A stretch of 64,000 nucleotides of DNA from NCBI GenBank assembly GCA_001548435.1, contig AP017308.1, positions 2,241,030-2,305,029 on the forward strand. The letters run 5' to 3'. The notes under the pieces are model-generated. The model saw nothing but the letters and a program-made list of their open reading frames with translations, searched no databases and had not been told where the DNA came from. Made by a program: the position numbers and the translations under genes. Origin of the DNA: Leptolyngbya sp. NIES-3755. Its GTDB lineage: Bacteria; Cyanobacteriota; Cyanobacteriia; Leptolyngbyales; Leptolyngbyaceae. Below are positions 46,514-56,797 of this stretch, in pieces; the first letter of the stretch is position 1, and each line of letters starts with the position of its first letter.

Positions 46514-46622
46514 GGTGTGAGGTGCGAGGTGCGAGGTGTGAGGTATGAGGTGTGAGGTGTGAGGTCAATTGTTGACTCTTTGCCATCTTACCCTCGTACC
46601 TTGTACCCCGCACCCCACACCC
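46514..46622. repeat. Intergenic heptad-repeat hairpin (same family as in rnpB)
   Basis: Seven heptads of the type GGTGTGA/GGTGCGA/GGTATGA (46514-46563) are followed, after 27 bases, by a complementary run of ACCCCGC/ACCCCAC-like heptads (46590-46622). The arms can pair into a long stem. They start directly after the TAA of the glycoside hydrolase gene, so the hairpin may stabilise or terminate its mRNA. The heptads match those in the rnpB P12 arm at 27449-27521. Confidence 0.8.
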
Positions 46623-46678
46623 AATTCTTTAGCCTCTCTTCTGATTTATGTGAATCGATATGTGTCAAAATGTGAAGC

Positions 46679-47596
46679 GTGTGGATTACTTCTTCTCCGA
46701 CTACTGCTTTAACTCCGACCGCCGTTGCTCTAGGAAACTTTGATGGCATTCATCTAGGGCATCGACAAGTCATCACGCCTGTCTTAGATAACGATGGGCA
46801 ATCTCGTGCAACCGTTGTCACCTTTAGTCCGCATCCGAAAGAATTTTTTAGTGGAGAACCGCGATCGCTTCTCACGCCTCAAGAAGAAAAGGTTCTCTAT
46901 CTTGAAGAAATTGGTGTAGAACAACTTGTTTTACTGCCGTTTAATCGAGAGTTAGCCAATCTCACCCCACAGCAATTTGTCGAAGAGATTGTTGTCAATC
47001 AACTTCAAGCACGACAAGTGAGTGTCGGAGCCGATTTTTGCTTTGGACATAAGCGATCGGGAAATGCTGAAGTGCTCAAAGAAATTGCTGCAACGTTTGG
47101 CATTGGAGTGACGATCGTACCGTTATTGAAATTCCACGGCACTCGCATTAGTAGTTCTGCAATTCGAGAGGCATTGGTATCAGGACAGTTGCACACTGCC
47201 AATCGCATGTTAGGTCGATCGTATCGATTGATCGGACAAGTCGTAACTGGACAACAGATTGGACGCACGATCGGGTTTCCGACTGCAAACTTACAGCTCC
47301 TTGCAGATAAATTGGTTCCCTGCGGGGGTGTCTATGGAGTCAGAGTTTCAGGCATTGGAACTGATCCGATTCTAGGGGTGATGAACATTGGAAATCGTCC
47401 GACCGTGAATGGAATGAGTCAAACGATCGAAGTGCATCTATTGGATTGGTCAGGTGATTTGTACGGAAGAACTCTGAGTGTTGAACTAGAAGAATTCATT
47501 CGACCGGAACAGAAATTCGCCTCATTGGAGGATCTAAAAGCCCAAATTCACGCAGATTGCGAAACCGCGAGAACAGCACTCACCGCAATTCCCTGA
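46679..47596 (+). CDS. ribF: Bifunctional riboflavin kinase/FAD synthetase
   Basis: A 305-residue enzyme that makes FMN and FAD. The N-terminal nucleotidyltransferase has ALGNFDGIHLGHR and VGADFCFGHKRSG. The C-terminal riboflavin kinase has GRTIGFPTANL and GVMNIGNRPTVNG. Length is normal. The start is a GTG at 46679 near the conserved N-terminus. Confidence 0.95.
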   Translation: MWITSSPTTALTPTAVALGNFDGIHLGHRQVITPVLDNDGQSRATVVTFSPHPKEFFSGEPRSLLTPQEEKVLYLEEIGVEQLVLLPFNRELANLTPQQFVEEIVVNQLQARQVSVGADFCFGHKRSGNAEVLKEIAATFGIGVTIVPLLKFHGTRISSSAIREALVSGQLHTANRMLGRSYRLIGQVVTGQQIGRTIGFPTANLQLLADKLVPCGGVYGVRVSGIGTDPILGVMNIGNRPTVNGMSQTIEVHLLDWSGDLYGRTLSVELEEFIRPEQKFASLEDLKAQIHADCETARTALTAIP

Positions 47597-47664
47597 GTTT
47601 TTTCGCCACTCTGAGAAACCGTGGGTATGATCAACTGGTCTTAACCCGGTAGGAGTGTTTTTCT

Positions 47665-48573
47665 ATGAGAGAGCGGATCGAGCAACTAACGCAACATTTG
47701 AGTTTAGCGATCGTTGGAAAACAGGAAGCGATTCAACTGGTTCTCGTCGCGCTGCTTTCCGGGGGTCATGCTCTATTAGAAGATGTTCCAGGCGTAGGTA
47801 AAACCCTGCTGGCAAAATCACTCGCTCGATCGATCAACGGCAAATTTCAGCGGCTTCAATGCACTCCAGATTTACTTCCGACTGATGTGACCGGAACGAA
47901 TATTTGGAATCCTCGATCGGGCGAATTTGAATTTATGGCAGGTCCAATTTTCGCAAATGTTCTCTTAGCGGATGAAATTAACCGCGCCACACCGAGAACT
48001 CAATCGGCACTCCTCGAAGTCATGGAAGAACAGCAAGTGACGATCGATGGTGTTTCCCGCAAAGTTCCCAGTCCCTTTTTCGTCATCGCGACTCAAAATC
48101 CCGCCGAATATCAAGGTACATTTCCACTTCCAGAGGCGCAGATGGATCGATTTGCTCTATCGCTGTCATTGGGGTATCCCACCGAATCCGAAGAACTCCA
48201 AATGTTAGAGCGACTGCAATCTGGCGATCGCCCCTCAGAATTGCCCCCCTGTATCAGCGTTGAAGAAATTCGAGAATTACAAGCGCTCTGTGCTCAAGTG
48301 CGAGTCGAATCTTCGCTTCAGCAATACATTTTGAGCATTGTCCGCGCTACTCGCCAAGACGAAGAAATCTTGCTCGGAGTCAGTCCACGCGGAACCGTTT
48401 CTCTACAAAAAGCCGTTCAAGCATTCGCATTCTTAGAAGGTCGAGACTATGCGATTCCGGATGATGTGAAAGCGATCGCACCGTATGTTCTGTCGCATCG
48501 AATGATTGCTGCCAGCGGGAGTCGATCGCGGATGATTGTCGATCGCCTGTTGAGAACGATCGCGATTCCGTAA
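47665..48573 (+). CDS. MoxR-family AAA+ ATPase
   Basis: A 302-residue AAA+ chaperone-like ATPase. Walker A is DVPGVGKTLLAK and Walker B LLADEINRATP. The MoxR-specific segment is FFVIATQNPAEYQGTFPLPEAQ, with a C-terminal lid ending VDRLLRTIAIP. MoxR proteins act with VWA partners in maturing complexes; no VWA gene is adjacent. AGGAG precedes the ATG. Confidence 0.9.
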   Translation: MRERIEQLTQHLSLAIVGKQEAIQLVLVALLSGGHALLEDVPGVGKTLLAKSLARSINGKFQRLQCTPDLLPTDVTGTNIWNPRSGEFEFMAGPIFANVLLADEINRATPRTQSALLEVMEEQQVTIDGVSRKVPSPFFVIATQNPAEYQGTFPLPEAQMDRFALSLSLGYPTESEELQMLERLQSGDRPSELPPCISVEEIRELQALCAQVRVESSLQQYILSIVRATRQDEEILLGVSPRGTVSLQKAVQAFAFLEGRDYAIPDDVKAIAPYVLSHRMIAASGSRSRMIVDRLLRTIAIP

Positions 48574-48737
48574 GCTGAGATTCCTCTAAGTGCGGTAAAT
48601 TGTGGTACGCTGTGTGGCAAAAATTCAGAAGAAAACGTTCAATTCTTCCAAACAGTCGGTATAACTAAATATCATTAAATGTCTCTGATTCTAGAAGCGC
48701 TGCTGTGCTGAGTTGATCCCGTCTTGCAGGTTATCCC

Positions 48738-50219
48738 ATGAGTGAAGCTGAAAACCCCAATCTCCCCTCCGAACCCGTTGAATCAAACCAGCCCGAAGAC
48801 GGTTGGACAACGGTGAACTTTCCGAATGCGATCGACATCACCACCATCCCCGAAGCTGATCCGGAACCTTCTCAAGTCGGACTCCGCATCCAAGATTTAG
48901 AACAACAAAATCAACGACTGCGATCGCGGGTCTCAGAGTTAGAATTCTCGCTCGGTGAAGCAAATGCGACCCTCAGAGGCGAAACCAAGCGCCTAGAGAC
49001 CCAACTGAGCACGCTGCAAGCAGAAGCGGAACAGCGATCGATGCGAGAAACGCACTTAACTCAACAACAAGCCGCGATGATTGCGAAACAGCGTCAAGCC
49101 CTAGATGCGTCTCGTCAAAGATTGCAAGATCAAGAAGTGCACATTGCTCAACAGTTAGAAACAATTACTGCGACTCAAGCAGAAGTGGTTCAACTAAATC
49201 AAACATTAGAGCAAGCGCATCAAGCTCAACAAAAACAGCAAATCTTGATTGAAACTTTGACTGCACAGCTTGAATCTAGCCAATCTCAGGTGGCACAGTT
49301 AGAACGCGATTGTGCCTTAACCAAACAGCAATACGATCAGCAAATTCAAGACTTACGGCAATCAGAGAATGCTTGTCGAGATTTGCGATCGCGCCTCCAT
49401 CGCCAGCAACAATACACGCTGCAATTCAAAGCCGCTCTCGAAAAATGTCTTGATGTGACAGCAACTCAGAAGATCGAAGAATCAGTTGATCAAGAGATTT
49501 CAGCCAGTGAAGCGCACACTGAATCGGTTGGATTTGTCAAAGCGCAGCCTGTTCAACCTTGGTCTACTACACTCGATCCGCAACCTTGGGAACTCGAACC
49601 CGTTTCTACCAATATTGCTGTGCCATCCGATAGCGTTTGGGCAACGGCTCCCGATGATGCCAGCTTGTTCGAGGAAGAAGAGTCGATCGCAGCAGAACCC
49701 TTTGAAATGCCAGAAGCGATCAAGTTTGATCAGAGCTTGCTCGAACCCGTTGAGATTCCCCAGCCGGAACCGATCGTCGTTCATCCGCCTTTGAGTTATA
49801 CGATCGCTCGTTCTACTGAAGAAGCTCCCGCAGTTCGCCATAACATCGATTTGTTTGTCCCAACTGCTAGTCAGCCTGTTGAGCCTCTAGCAGTCGAAGC
49901 CCCAATGACCGCTCTAGAACCTGAAGTCACCGAAATTCAGACTATATCGGAGGAGCCGACTTTAATGGAAAGCGAAATCCGCGAGGAAATTGCCGCAAAT
50001 CCGTTTAACTTAGCGTTGCCGCCCGCAGTAGAGCCGACTGTTTCAACTCCGTCACCGTTTATTACGCTGAGTGAAAGCGATCGAACAAAAGAACCTTATA
50101 TCGCGCAATCCACAGAAGGCAGTCCTTCACCTGTCGTCTATCCGCAGCGATCGCAGAAAAAGCGGGAGTCGTTAGCAGCGGTAGAATTGCCAAGTTTTCC
50201 AAAATCAGCAGGTCAGTAA
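48738..50219 (+). CDS. Long coiled-coil cyanobacterial protein
   Basis: A 493-residue cytosolic protein. Residues about 45-245 are a continuous Gln/Glu-rich coiled coil, starting at LRIQDLEQQNQRLRSRVSEL. Residues 250-470 are acidic, Pro-rich and low in predicted structure, and the end is basic (RSQKKRESLAAVELPSF). It could be a scaffold or cytoskeletal-type protein. I do not recognise a named family. Confidence 0.7.
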   Translation: MSEAENPNLPSEPVESNQPEDGWTTVNFPNAIDITTIPEADPEPSQVGLRIQDLEQQNQRLRSRVSELEFSLGEANATLRGETKRLETQLSTLQAEAEQRSMRETHLTQQQAAMIAKQRQALDASRQRLQDQEVHIAQQLETITATQAEVVQLNQTLEQAHQAQQKQQILIETLTAQLESSQSQVAQLERDCALTKQQYDQQIQDLRQSENACRDLRSRLHRQQQYTLQFKAALEKCLDVTATQKIEESVDQEISASEAHTESVGFVKAQPVQPWSTTLDPQPWELEPVSTNIAVPSDSVWATAPDDASLFEEEESIAAEPFEMPEAIKFDQSLLEPVEIPQPEPIVVHPPLSYTIARSTEEAPAVRHNIDLFVPTASQPVEPLAVEAPMTALEPEVTEIQTISEEPTLMESEIREEIAANPFNLALPPAVEPTVSTPSPFITLSESDRTKEPYIAQSTEGSPSPVVYPQRSQKKRESLAAVELPSFPKSAGQ

Positions 50220-50265
50220 ATTCAAAACAGAAGGGGTGAACTACTTGTCCACCCCCCAGAAATTT

Positions 50266-51096
50266 CTAACTTGCTTTGGTCGCTTGCTGAACCAACTGCA
50301 TCACTTCCGATCGCGTTAACTTCTCTGCTCCATGTTCCATCGCCTCTAAGGTCGCGTGAGCCAGCATCAGAATAATCCGACAGAAATCTAGCGCCGGACT
50401 TGTCGCTGGAAGTGAAGCCACATACGCATCTGCAAGCTCAAGCTGACGACGGGAATAAGCCTGCATCTGATCATTGGTCCAACCTTTCGGATAGAACGTC
50501 ACGCCGCGAGTGTAATCCTCACCGTGATTGCGGAGAATATTCACCGATTGCAGCCCGCGTCCAAATCCGACTGCCTGAATGCGATCGGTCTTCGTTCCGT
50601 CATACCAAGCCCACAGATCCGAAAGCAATAATCCCACCGAAGCTGCCACACTGAATGTATATTGATTCAGTTCGGCTTCAGTCTCGATCGACCAATTGCG
50701 ATCCGCCCAATGCGCCATGCGATCGCTCATGGTTGAAATCGCTTCCCAAACGCGTGGTGCAATCTCAGACGGAGCATACGACAACCATTCATCTAATCGA
50801 AGTGTGACTTCTTCGAGATCGGGTCGCTGCGGTTCAAAAATCGGACGAAAATCTTCTGCCGTAAATCCGCGATCGCCTGCCTGCAAAACTAAACTAATCT
50901 GTCGCAACATCCGCGCTTTCACAGCATTATCCAGCGTTGGATGATCTTCAATTTGGTCGATCGCTCTCATGCAGAGATACGCCGAAGCCACCGCTTCTTG
51001 TAATCCACTTGGCAATCGACTAATCGGAATATAAAACGTTCGACTCGTTTCTTTGAGCAAATCCAACGCAGTTCGGTTTAAATTCATGTGATTCAT
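50266..51096 (-). CDS. Phytoene/squalene synthase-like protein with altered second Asp motif
   Basis: A 276-residue head-to-head prenyl synthase fold. SRTFYIPISRLP opens the domain. The first acidic motif is AIDQIED, as in squalene-synthase-type members (DxxED). The second, NILRNHGEDYTRG, has Asn-His where NILRDxxED is usual, so one Mg-binding Asp is missing. It may be a variant synthase or a non-catalytic relative; it should not be taken as the main phytoene synthase without evidence. ATG 51096 has AGGAG three bases before it; ATG 51087 is an alternative. Confidence 0.8.
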   Translation of the reverse strand: MNHMNLNRTALDLLKETSRTFYIPISRLPSGLQEAVASAYLCMRAIDQIEDHPTLDNAVKARMLRQISLVLQAGDRGFTAEDFRPIFEPQRPDLEEVTLRLDEWLSYAPSEIAPRVWEAISTMSDRMAHWADRNWSIETEAELNQYTFSVAASVGLLLSDLWAWYDGTKTDRIQAVGFGRGLQSVNILRNHGEDYTRGVTFYPKGWTNDQMQAYSRRQLELADAYVASLPATSPALDFCRIILMLAHATLEAMEHGAEKLTRSEVMQLVQQATKAS

Positions 51097-51250
51097 TCAC
51101 TCCTCTCTCGAAACTTTTATAACAGGTTGCGCTCTCGAAAAACTGTTTCTCTAGATTCGTTGCTGCTAATTTAGAATGAATTGCCAAAACGCAACGTTTA
51201 TTGATTCAAACACGAATGCGGTAGACTGCCCGCAGAATTAGGACGATGTG

Positions 51251-51703
51251 ATGCAGTATTGGTTAATGAAATCTGAGCCAGAGGTCTACTCAATCACCGA
51301 CTTAGAGCGCGATCGCACGACGATTTGGGACGGGGTACGCAACTACCAAGCCCGCAACTATCTACGATCGATGAACTCCGGAGATGTCGCTTTTTTCTAT
51401 CATTCCAATGCAAACCCTCCTGGCATTGCTGGCTTAATGAAGATTGTGGACTCTAATATCGCAGATCCGACCCAATTTGATCCCGATAGCGAATACTATG
51501 ACGCGAAATCCTCGATCGATTCTCCCCGCTGGCAGACGGTTCGCGTTGAATTTTTACAAAGACTGCCCTTAATTTCGCTTGATACCCTGCGACAATCGTT
51601 TACACCAGAAGAACTAACCGTGGTGCGGCAAGGAAATCGATTATCGGTCTTGCCGGTGGCGAATGAAATCGTCGATCGAATATTGGCGCTAAGTGGTCAA
51701 TAA
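51251..51703 (+). CDS. EVE-domain protein
   Basis: A 150-residue protein of the EVE/PUA-like fold, which binds modified DNA or RNA bases. YWLMKSEPEVYSITDLERD, WDGVRNYQARNYLRSM and AFFYHSNANPPGIAGL are the family blocks. ATG 51251 is preferred; a GTG sits just before it. Its end is 80 bases from the typA start. It may read modified nucleic acid, but the sequence does not tell which. Confidence 0.9.
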   Translation: MQYWLMKSEPEVYSITDLERDRTTIWDGVRNYQARNYLRSMNSGDVAFFYHSNANPPGIAGLMKIVDSNIADPTQFDPDSEYYDAKSSIDSPRWQTVRVEFLQRLPLISLDTLRQSFTPEELTVVRQGNRLSVLPVANEIVDRILALSGQ

Positions 51704-51782
51704 ATTCCCAACTAAAGGTGAAGCCGCTAGGATAGAATTGTTAAGCGTTTTTACGATTTCTTTCCACCCTAACGGTCTATTT

Positions 51783-53579
51783 ATGACTCTTCCCATTCGC
51801 AACGTTGCCATCATTGCTCACGTTGACCACGGTAAAACTACACTTGTCGATGCTCTTCTTAAGCAGGCGGGAACGTTCCGCGAGGGAGAGGAAGTTCCGG
51901 ATTGCGTTATGGACTCGAACGACCTGGAGCGTGAACGCGGCATTACGATTCTGTCAAAAAATACTGCGGTTCGCTACAAAGAGACGCTGATCAATATTGT
52001 AGATACGCCTGGACACGCAGACTTTGGCGGCGAAGTTGAGCGCGTTCTAGGCATGGTCGATGGCTGTTTGCTGATCGTCGATGCTAATGAAGGTCCGATG
52101 CCCCAGACGCGATTCGTGTTGAAGAAGGCATTAGAGAAAGGACTGAGACCGATCGTATTTGTGAATAAGATCGATCGACCTCGCGCCAATCCAATGATCG
52201 CGGTCGATAAAGTATTAGATTTGTTCATCGAACTTGGTGCAGATGATGACCAGTGCGAGTTTCCTTACTTGTTCGGCTCTGGTTTGTCCGCATTCGCGAA
52301 GAACACACTAGAAGAAGAGTCAAGCGATATGCAGCCGCTCTTTGATGCGATTCTGCGCCATGTTCCACCGCCAGTCGGAGACGCGAACAAGCCCCTTCAG
52401 CTACAAGTGACCACGCTTGATTACTCCGATTATCTCGGTCGGATCGTCATTGGTAAGATTCACAACGGTACGATCAGAATCGGGCAACAAGCCGCGATCG
52501 TCACTGAAACGGGCGCGATCGTCAAGTCGAAAATCTCGAAGCTGATGGGCTTTGAAGGCTTGAAGCGGATCGAAATCGAAGAAGCAACCGCTGGAAACCT
52601 CGTTGCTGTTGCCGGATTTGCTAACGCGAATATCGGTGAAACAATTACTGATCCGAATGATCCGCAAGCTTTACCGCTGATTAAAGTGGATGAGCCGACC
52701 TTGCAAATGACCTTCTCGGTGAACGATTCGCCGTTTGCAGGTCAGGAAGGGACTTTCGTCACTTCGCGGCAATTACGCGATCGCTTATACCGCGAACTTG
52801 AGACGAACGTGGCTCTGCGAATCGAAGATACCGATTCACCTGACAAGCTTGCCGTTTCGGGTCGGGGTGAATTGCACTTAGGCATTCTGATCGAAACGAT
52901 GCGTCGTGAAGGTTACGAATTCCAAGTGTCTCAGCCGCAAGTGATCTTCCGCGAGGTGAATGGTCAGCCTTGTGAGCCATTTGAAACCCTGCTGCTGGAT
53001 GTGCCAGAGGAATCGGTTGGAGGCTGTATCGAGCGTCTCGGACAGCGCAAAGGTGAAATGCAAGATATGCAGGTCGGAACCAATGGACGCACGAACCTAG
53101 AGTTTGTGATTCCGGCGCGGGGTCTAATCGGCTTCCGGGGTGAATGTATGCGATTAACTCGCGGCGCAGGCATCGTGAACCACAGTTTCTTAGAGTATCG
53201 CCCAATGAGCGGCGACATCGAAGCGCGTCGAAATGGGGTTCTGATTTCGTTTGAAGAAGGAGTCGCAACCTTCTACTCAATGCAGAACGCAGAAGATCGC
53301 GGCGTGTTCTTCATTCGACCGGGTACGAAGGTCTACAAGGGCATGATTTTGGGCGAACACAATCGACCTCAAGATCTCGAACTCAATGTCTGTAAGACGA
53401 AGCAATTGACCAACCACCGCGCATCAGGCGGGGAAGAATTGGTGCAGTTGAAAGAGCCGATCGATATGAGTTTGGAACGCGCTCTTGAGTACATCGGACC
53501 CGATGAACTGCTTGAAGTCACCCCTCAATCGATTCGATTGCGGAAAGTGGCGAAAGCGAAGAAGTTAGCGAAGAAATAA
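51783..53579 (+). CDS. typA: Ribosome-associated GTPase TypA/BipA
   Basis: A 598-residue translational GTPase for ribosome assembly and stress adaptation. The G motifs are AHVDHGKTT (G1), a switch I Thr in RERGITI, DTPGHAD (G3) and NKIDRP (G4). EF-G-like domains III and V and the TypA-specific C-terminal domain follow ([25 protein letters not shown]). ATG 51783 starts the conserved protein; an in-frame TTG-led extension to 51693 is not conserved-looking. Confidence 0.96.
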   Translation: MTLPIRNVAIIAHVDHGKTTLVDALLKQAGTFREGEEVPDCVMDSNDLERERGITILSKNTAVRYKETLINIVDTPGHADFGGEVERVLGMVDGCLLIVDANEGPMPQTRFVLKKALEKGLRPIVFVNKIDRPRANPMIAVDKVLDLFIELGADDDQCEFPYLFGSGLSAFAKNTLEEESSDMQPLFDAILRHVPPPVGDANKPLQLQVTTLDYSDYLGRIVIGKIHNGTIRIGQQAAIVTETGAIVKSKISKLMGFEGLKRIEIEEATAGNLVAVAGFANANIGETITDPNDPQALPLIKVDEPTLQMTFSVNDSPFAGQEGTFVTSRQLRDRLYRELETNVALRIEDTDSPDKLAVSGRGELHLGILIETMRREGYEFQVSQPQVIFREVNGQPCEPFETLLLDVPEESVGGCIERLGQRKGEMQDMQVGTNGRTNLEFVIPARGLIGFRGECMRLTRGAGIVNHSFLEYRPMSGDIEARRNGVLISFEEGVATFYSMQNAEDRGVFFIRPGTKVYKGMILGEHNRPQDLELNVCKTKQLTNHRASGGEELVQLKEPIDMSLERALEYIGPDELLEVTPQSIRLRKVAKAKKLAKK

Positions 53580-53605
53580 CCTGATTCGCGAAGAAACAAA
53601 TTGAA

Positions 53606-53640
53606 GCGGGAGATTGAGCGATCAGTTTCCCGCTTTCTCT
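53606..53640 (+). terminator. Intrinsic terminator after typA
   Basis: AGCGGGA near 53608 pairs with TCCCGCT near 53630 across a loop that contains a CGATC core, and the stem is followed by TTCTCTTT. It lies 26 bases after the typA stop. Confidence 0.7.
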
Positions 53641-53806
53641 TTGATAGTTATGCCTCAGCCCTTAACGGGGGCGATGCTACGAAATTATTCTTGACCTTGT
53701 GACGTTGAGTCAGTGTTATTCTGATTCCAAGTCGAGCTTACCCCTTGCTGTCTAAGCAGTCGTCTGTTTTGGAACACTGTAATAATGTTTAGATGAGAGA
53801 AGCAAA

Positions 53807-54325
53807 ATGGATAAGAATCAACAAATCCAGCCTTCAAGTATTAGCGAGGATTCATCATCAAATCCAGTTGAACTCTTTGTAACTCTCCTCATATCAGGTT
53901 TCATCGGTTTCCTTGGATTAGGATTGATTCTCGCAGAGAGCTTCACCAAACTCAATTGCCAACGGGATAGCTTAAATTCAGGGTCCTGTCAGATTATTAG
54001 AGTTGGATTCTTTGGTCAAAGCACCAAACAGAATGTCTTATTGCGTGAAATAAGAAACGTAACCTCTGAACAACCGATTGAGTCTGAATGGTTCAACCTA
54101 TTAATCACTCAAACCGAAGAGGAAATAAAGTTAAACGGTTTCAATCCTGAGCAAGCTGCGACTATTCAATCCTTTCTCAAAGATCCGAGTCAGAAGGATC
54201 TGGTTCTACAGCAACCATACAATAGGCAACCTTACGCGCTATTCATTGCTGGAAGTTTTCTGCTAGTTGGCGCATGTAGCAGTGTTGCAACGATACGAAA
54301 AATTATAGATAACCGTAACCAGTAG
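53807..54325 (+). CDS. Two-span membrane hypothetical protein
   Basis: A 172-residue protein with a membrane helix near 26-47 (LFVTLLISGFIGFLGLGLIL) and a second near 148-165 (YALFIAGSFLLVGACSSVA). They flank a soluble domain of about 100 residues that has two Cys (NCQRD, SCQII). I do not recognise the family. It stands alone between typA and hisZ. A near-perfect hairpin (54450-54475, arms GTACGATCG) lies between its end and the convergent hisZ. Confidence 0.65.
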   Translation: MDKNQQIQPSSISEDSSSNPVELFVTLLISGFIGFLGLGLILAESFTKLNCQRDSLNSGSCQIIRVGFFGQSTKQNVLLREIRNVTSEQPIESEWFNLLITQTEEEIKLNGFNPEQAATIQSFLKDPSQKDLVLQQPYNRQPYALFIAGSFLLVGACSSVATIRKIIDNRNQ

Positions 54326-54484
54326 TTGATACTACGGCAATGCAGCTTTGCCTCAAGAATCACTAACCCTGATGCTGTACGAATGTAGTAATCGAAACTG
54401 CCTTTGAGACATCGATTGACGTGAAAGAGAGTTAAACCGACTAAATGAAGTACGATCGCAGATCCACGATCGTACCGTTGAAAC

Positions 54485-55669
54485 CTACTCTCGATCGACG
54501 ACGATCTCTCCATCCGCTTTCACCCAAGCAATCTGAGAAATCCGCCGCTGTTCTGCGTAGTGCTGAATCTCCTCAACCGTTCCACAACTCAGATCGACCT
54601 CAACTCGATCGCCGTTTTCCCGCAATTTCTGAGCATGAGCAAATGCCAATTGCGGCACTTCCGAAACCACGAGCCAATCACACGCTGCCGTTTGTTTCGG
54701 AAGTTGTCCAGTGGTGAGTAACACTTGATGTAGGTTCTCAAGCTGAAGGGAGAAGCCGATCCCCGGAATTGATTCGCCTTGAGGGTGGAATTGACCGAGT
54801 AAGCGATCGTATCTCCCGCCTTGTCCGAGAACAATTTGTCCCGATTGCGTGACCACTTCAAACACAATTCCGGTGTAATAATCGAACGTGCGAATCAAGC
54901 TCAAATCCAGCACAATTCGGACATCGACGCTGGCTTGCAACAGTTCGATTAGAGATTTGAGATTGTTCACGCTTTCTCGTTCTGTCTCGTTCAAATCTAA
55001 AGCGCTCACTTTCTGGAGAACGTCCGCAGGTCTTCCACGGAGATCGAGAAGGAGTAAAGCTCGATCGCGTTCTGCATCTGACAACGGCAAAGCTTCTAAC
55101 GCCAATCGATCCAAGTGTGCGATCGCATGACGAACTTTCGGACGAATTGCTTCAGGAAAGACAGACAAAAGCGATCGCGTTAATCCCGCTTCTCCAAGAA
55201 TCAACTGCCCAGTCAAATCAACACTCTTCAAACAGTCGAGCAGAATTAACAGAATTTCAGCGTCCGATCGCAATCCGCTGCCGCCGAGTAGTTCGACACC
55301 CGCTTGATAAAATTCCTGCTGGCGACTGTGACCGCCTTCTTGAGCGCGACGAAAAATATTTGCGTTGTAGTAGAGCCGTTGAGGAAAGGTACTATTCGCG
55401 AGGCGGGTCGCAACGGTTCGGGCGATCGATGCGGTCAACTCTGGACGTAAACCGAGGGGATCTTCTTCGAGTTGGTGTAGTTGGATTACTGTTGAGCGCT
55501 CGATCGCGCCACCTGCCATCAGCGTATCCAACCGTTCCAAAGTCGAAGTAATAATCCGGTGATAGCCCCAACCGTGAAACACCTGCTGGAGCCGATCTTC
55601 TATCCAACGTTTTTGGGCGACATCAAGGGGCAGGAGGTCGCGACTCCCTGCGGGGGGCTGGTAAACCAT
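54485..55669 (-). CDS. hisZ: ATP phosphoribosyltransferase regulatory subunit HisZ
   Basis: A 394-residue HisS paralogue that activates short-form HisG in the first step of histidine synthesis. It has the class II synthetase fold with GLRPELTASIARTVA (motif 2 region), FRRAQEGGHSRQQEFYQAGVELLG, and IRTFDYYTGIVFEVV. It lacks the C-terminal anticodon-binding domain of HisRS. The presence of hisZ implies a short HisG elsewhere in the genome. Confidence 0.93.
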   Translation of the reverse strand: MVYQPPAGSRDLLPLDVAQKRWIEDRLQQVFHGWGYHRIITSTLERLDTLMAGGAIERSTVIQLHQLEEDPLGLRPELTASIARTVATRLANSTFPQRLYYNANIFRRAQEGGHSRQQEFYQAGVELLGGSGLRSDAEILLILLDCLKSVDLTGQLILGEAGLTRSLLSVFPEAIRPKVRHAIAHLDRLALEALPLSDAERDRALLLLDLRGRPADVLQKVSALDLNETERESVNNLKSLIELLQASVDVRIVLDLSLIRTFDYYTGIVFEVVTQSGQIVLGQGGRYDRLLGQFHPQGESIPGIGFSLQLENLHQVLLTTGQLPKQTAACDWLVVSEVPQLAFAHAQKLRENGDRVEVDLSCGTVEEIQHYAEQRRISQIAWVKADGEIVVDRE

Positions 55670-55689
55670 TGAATCTGTACTCTGAGAGG

Positions 55690-56604
55690 TTACTTTTTCT
55701 TGCTGAAAAGACCGCCAAACAGACCGCCGCTAGGTTTTGAACTGGGATTCGTCGAGGTTTTGGGAGTGGATTTCGCGGTCGGAGGGTCGAGCTTTTGTTT
55801 GCCCTCCAGCGCGATCGAGTTTTGCGGATCGATCGAGAGCGCTTTGGTGAAATGAATCTTCGCCATCGTCGGTTGATTCTGCCGCAAATACACCATGCCC
55901 ATTAAACTGTGACAGCGGCTACTGTTTGGCTCAATCTTTAGGGCATCTCGCAATTCTATCGTTGCTTGAGCATAATTTCCCTTCGCCATGTATCCTTCTG
56001 CGCGACGATAGTACTGGTCGCTGAGCGATTCAACCTTGGGCTGATCAGGTGGAGGAGACGCTTTGGAGGCGGCTTGAGTCGAAGTTGTGGTGTAGATTTG
56101 GCTCTTGGAGGAATTGCTGTCAGGATTGCCGTCTCGACAGATCAAATATGCCAGGTTGAGTTCGCTGATTTGGGCGGTGAGTTCGATCGCTTGATCGAGA
56201 TGCTCGTATTGTCGATCGGATAAATCTTTGAGGGCGGTTCGATAGAAATAATCAGCATTGCTTGAGGATAAAAGCTGTTTTGCCAGTGGACTTCCCCAGT
56301 TCAATTCGTGCCGTTTGCGGGCTGCTCCTTGCCCCTTCATCTTGAGAACCAGCAGATGATCGGTTCGGGTTTTGTCCTGCGAAAGCTCTTGCCACGCGGG
56401 ATTGACGAGTTTCGACAACAGTTTTTCGGCAAGCTGTTTATCGCTCTCGACTTCTGCCACACAGCTATCGGGATGCAGGCGGCGGGCGATCTTCAGGTAT
56501 TGTTTGCGGATTTCTTTGACTTCTGCCTCGATCGAGACTCCTAAAATCGCGTGAAAGTCGGAGAAGTCAAGCAGAAATAAGCCGCGATCAATCTGGAAGC
56601 TCAT
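55690..56604 (-). CDS. J-domain protein with C-terminal TPR
   Basis: A 304-residue protein. The N-terminal J-domain (about 13-65, DFHAILGVSIEAEVKEI, HPD in RRLHPDSC) would stimulate an Hsp70 (DnaK). A linker leads to TPR units (about 205-260: AEGYMAKGNYAQATIELRDAL). A Pro/Thr/Lys-rich tail follows and ends GGLFGGLFSKKK. This arrangement is common in cyanobacteria and probably serves as a DnaK cochaperone or adaptor. It ends 20 bases before hisZ on the same strand. Confidence 0.85.
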   Translation of the reverse strand: MSFQIDRGLFLLDFSDFHAILGVSIEAEVKEIRKQYLKIARRLHPDSCVAEVESDKQLAEKLLSKLVNPAWQELSQDKTRTDHLLVLKMKGQGAARKRHELNWGSPLAKQLLSSSNADYFYRTALKDLSDRQYEHLDQAIELTAQISELNLAYLICRDGNPDSNSSKSQIYTTTSTQAASKASPPPDQPKVESLSDQYYRRAEGYMAKGNYAQATIELRDALKIEPNSSRCHSLMGMVYLRQNQPTMAKIHFTKALSIDPQNSIALEGKQKLDPPTAKSTPKTSTNPSSKPSGGLFGGLFSKKK

Positions 56605-56797
56605 GGGTTAACCTGTGATTTCAAGGAACAATTGGGCGAATGTTTCACCGTCTTTATAGTTCCTTCAAATCCCTCGATTTGCGACAGATCAGAGCATAAA
56701 TCATCTCAATATCGCTAGGGTTGAGACCGTTCTCTCTGCCAGAACCAAGAACCCTGATTTAAGCTGGAATGAGAGTTTAGGTTTGGCAAGAGGAACG

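Noticed and set aside
54450-54475. Hairpin with arms GTACGATCG considered as an intrinsic terminator
   Set aside because: Strong stem but no T tract on either strand; it may only reflect paired CGATCG (HIP1-core) sites.
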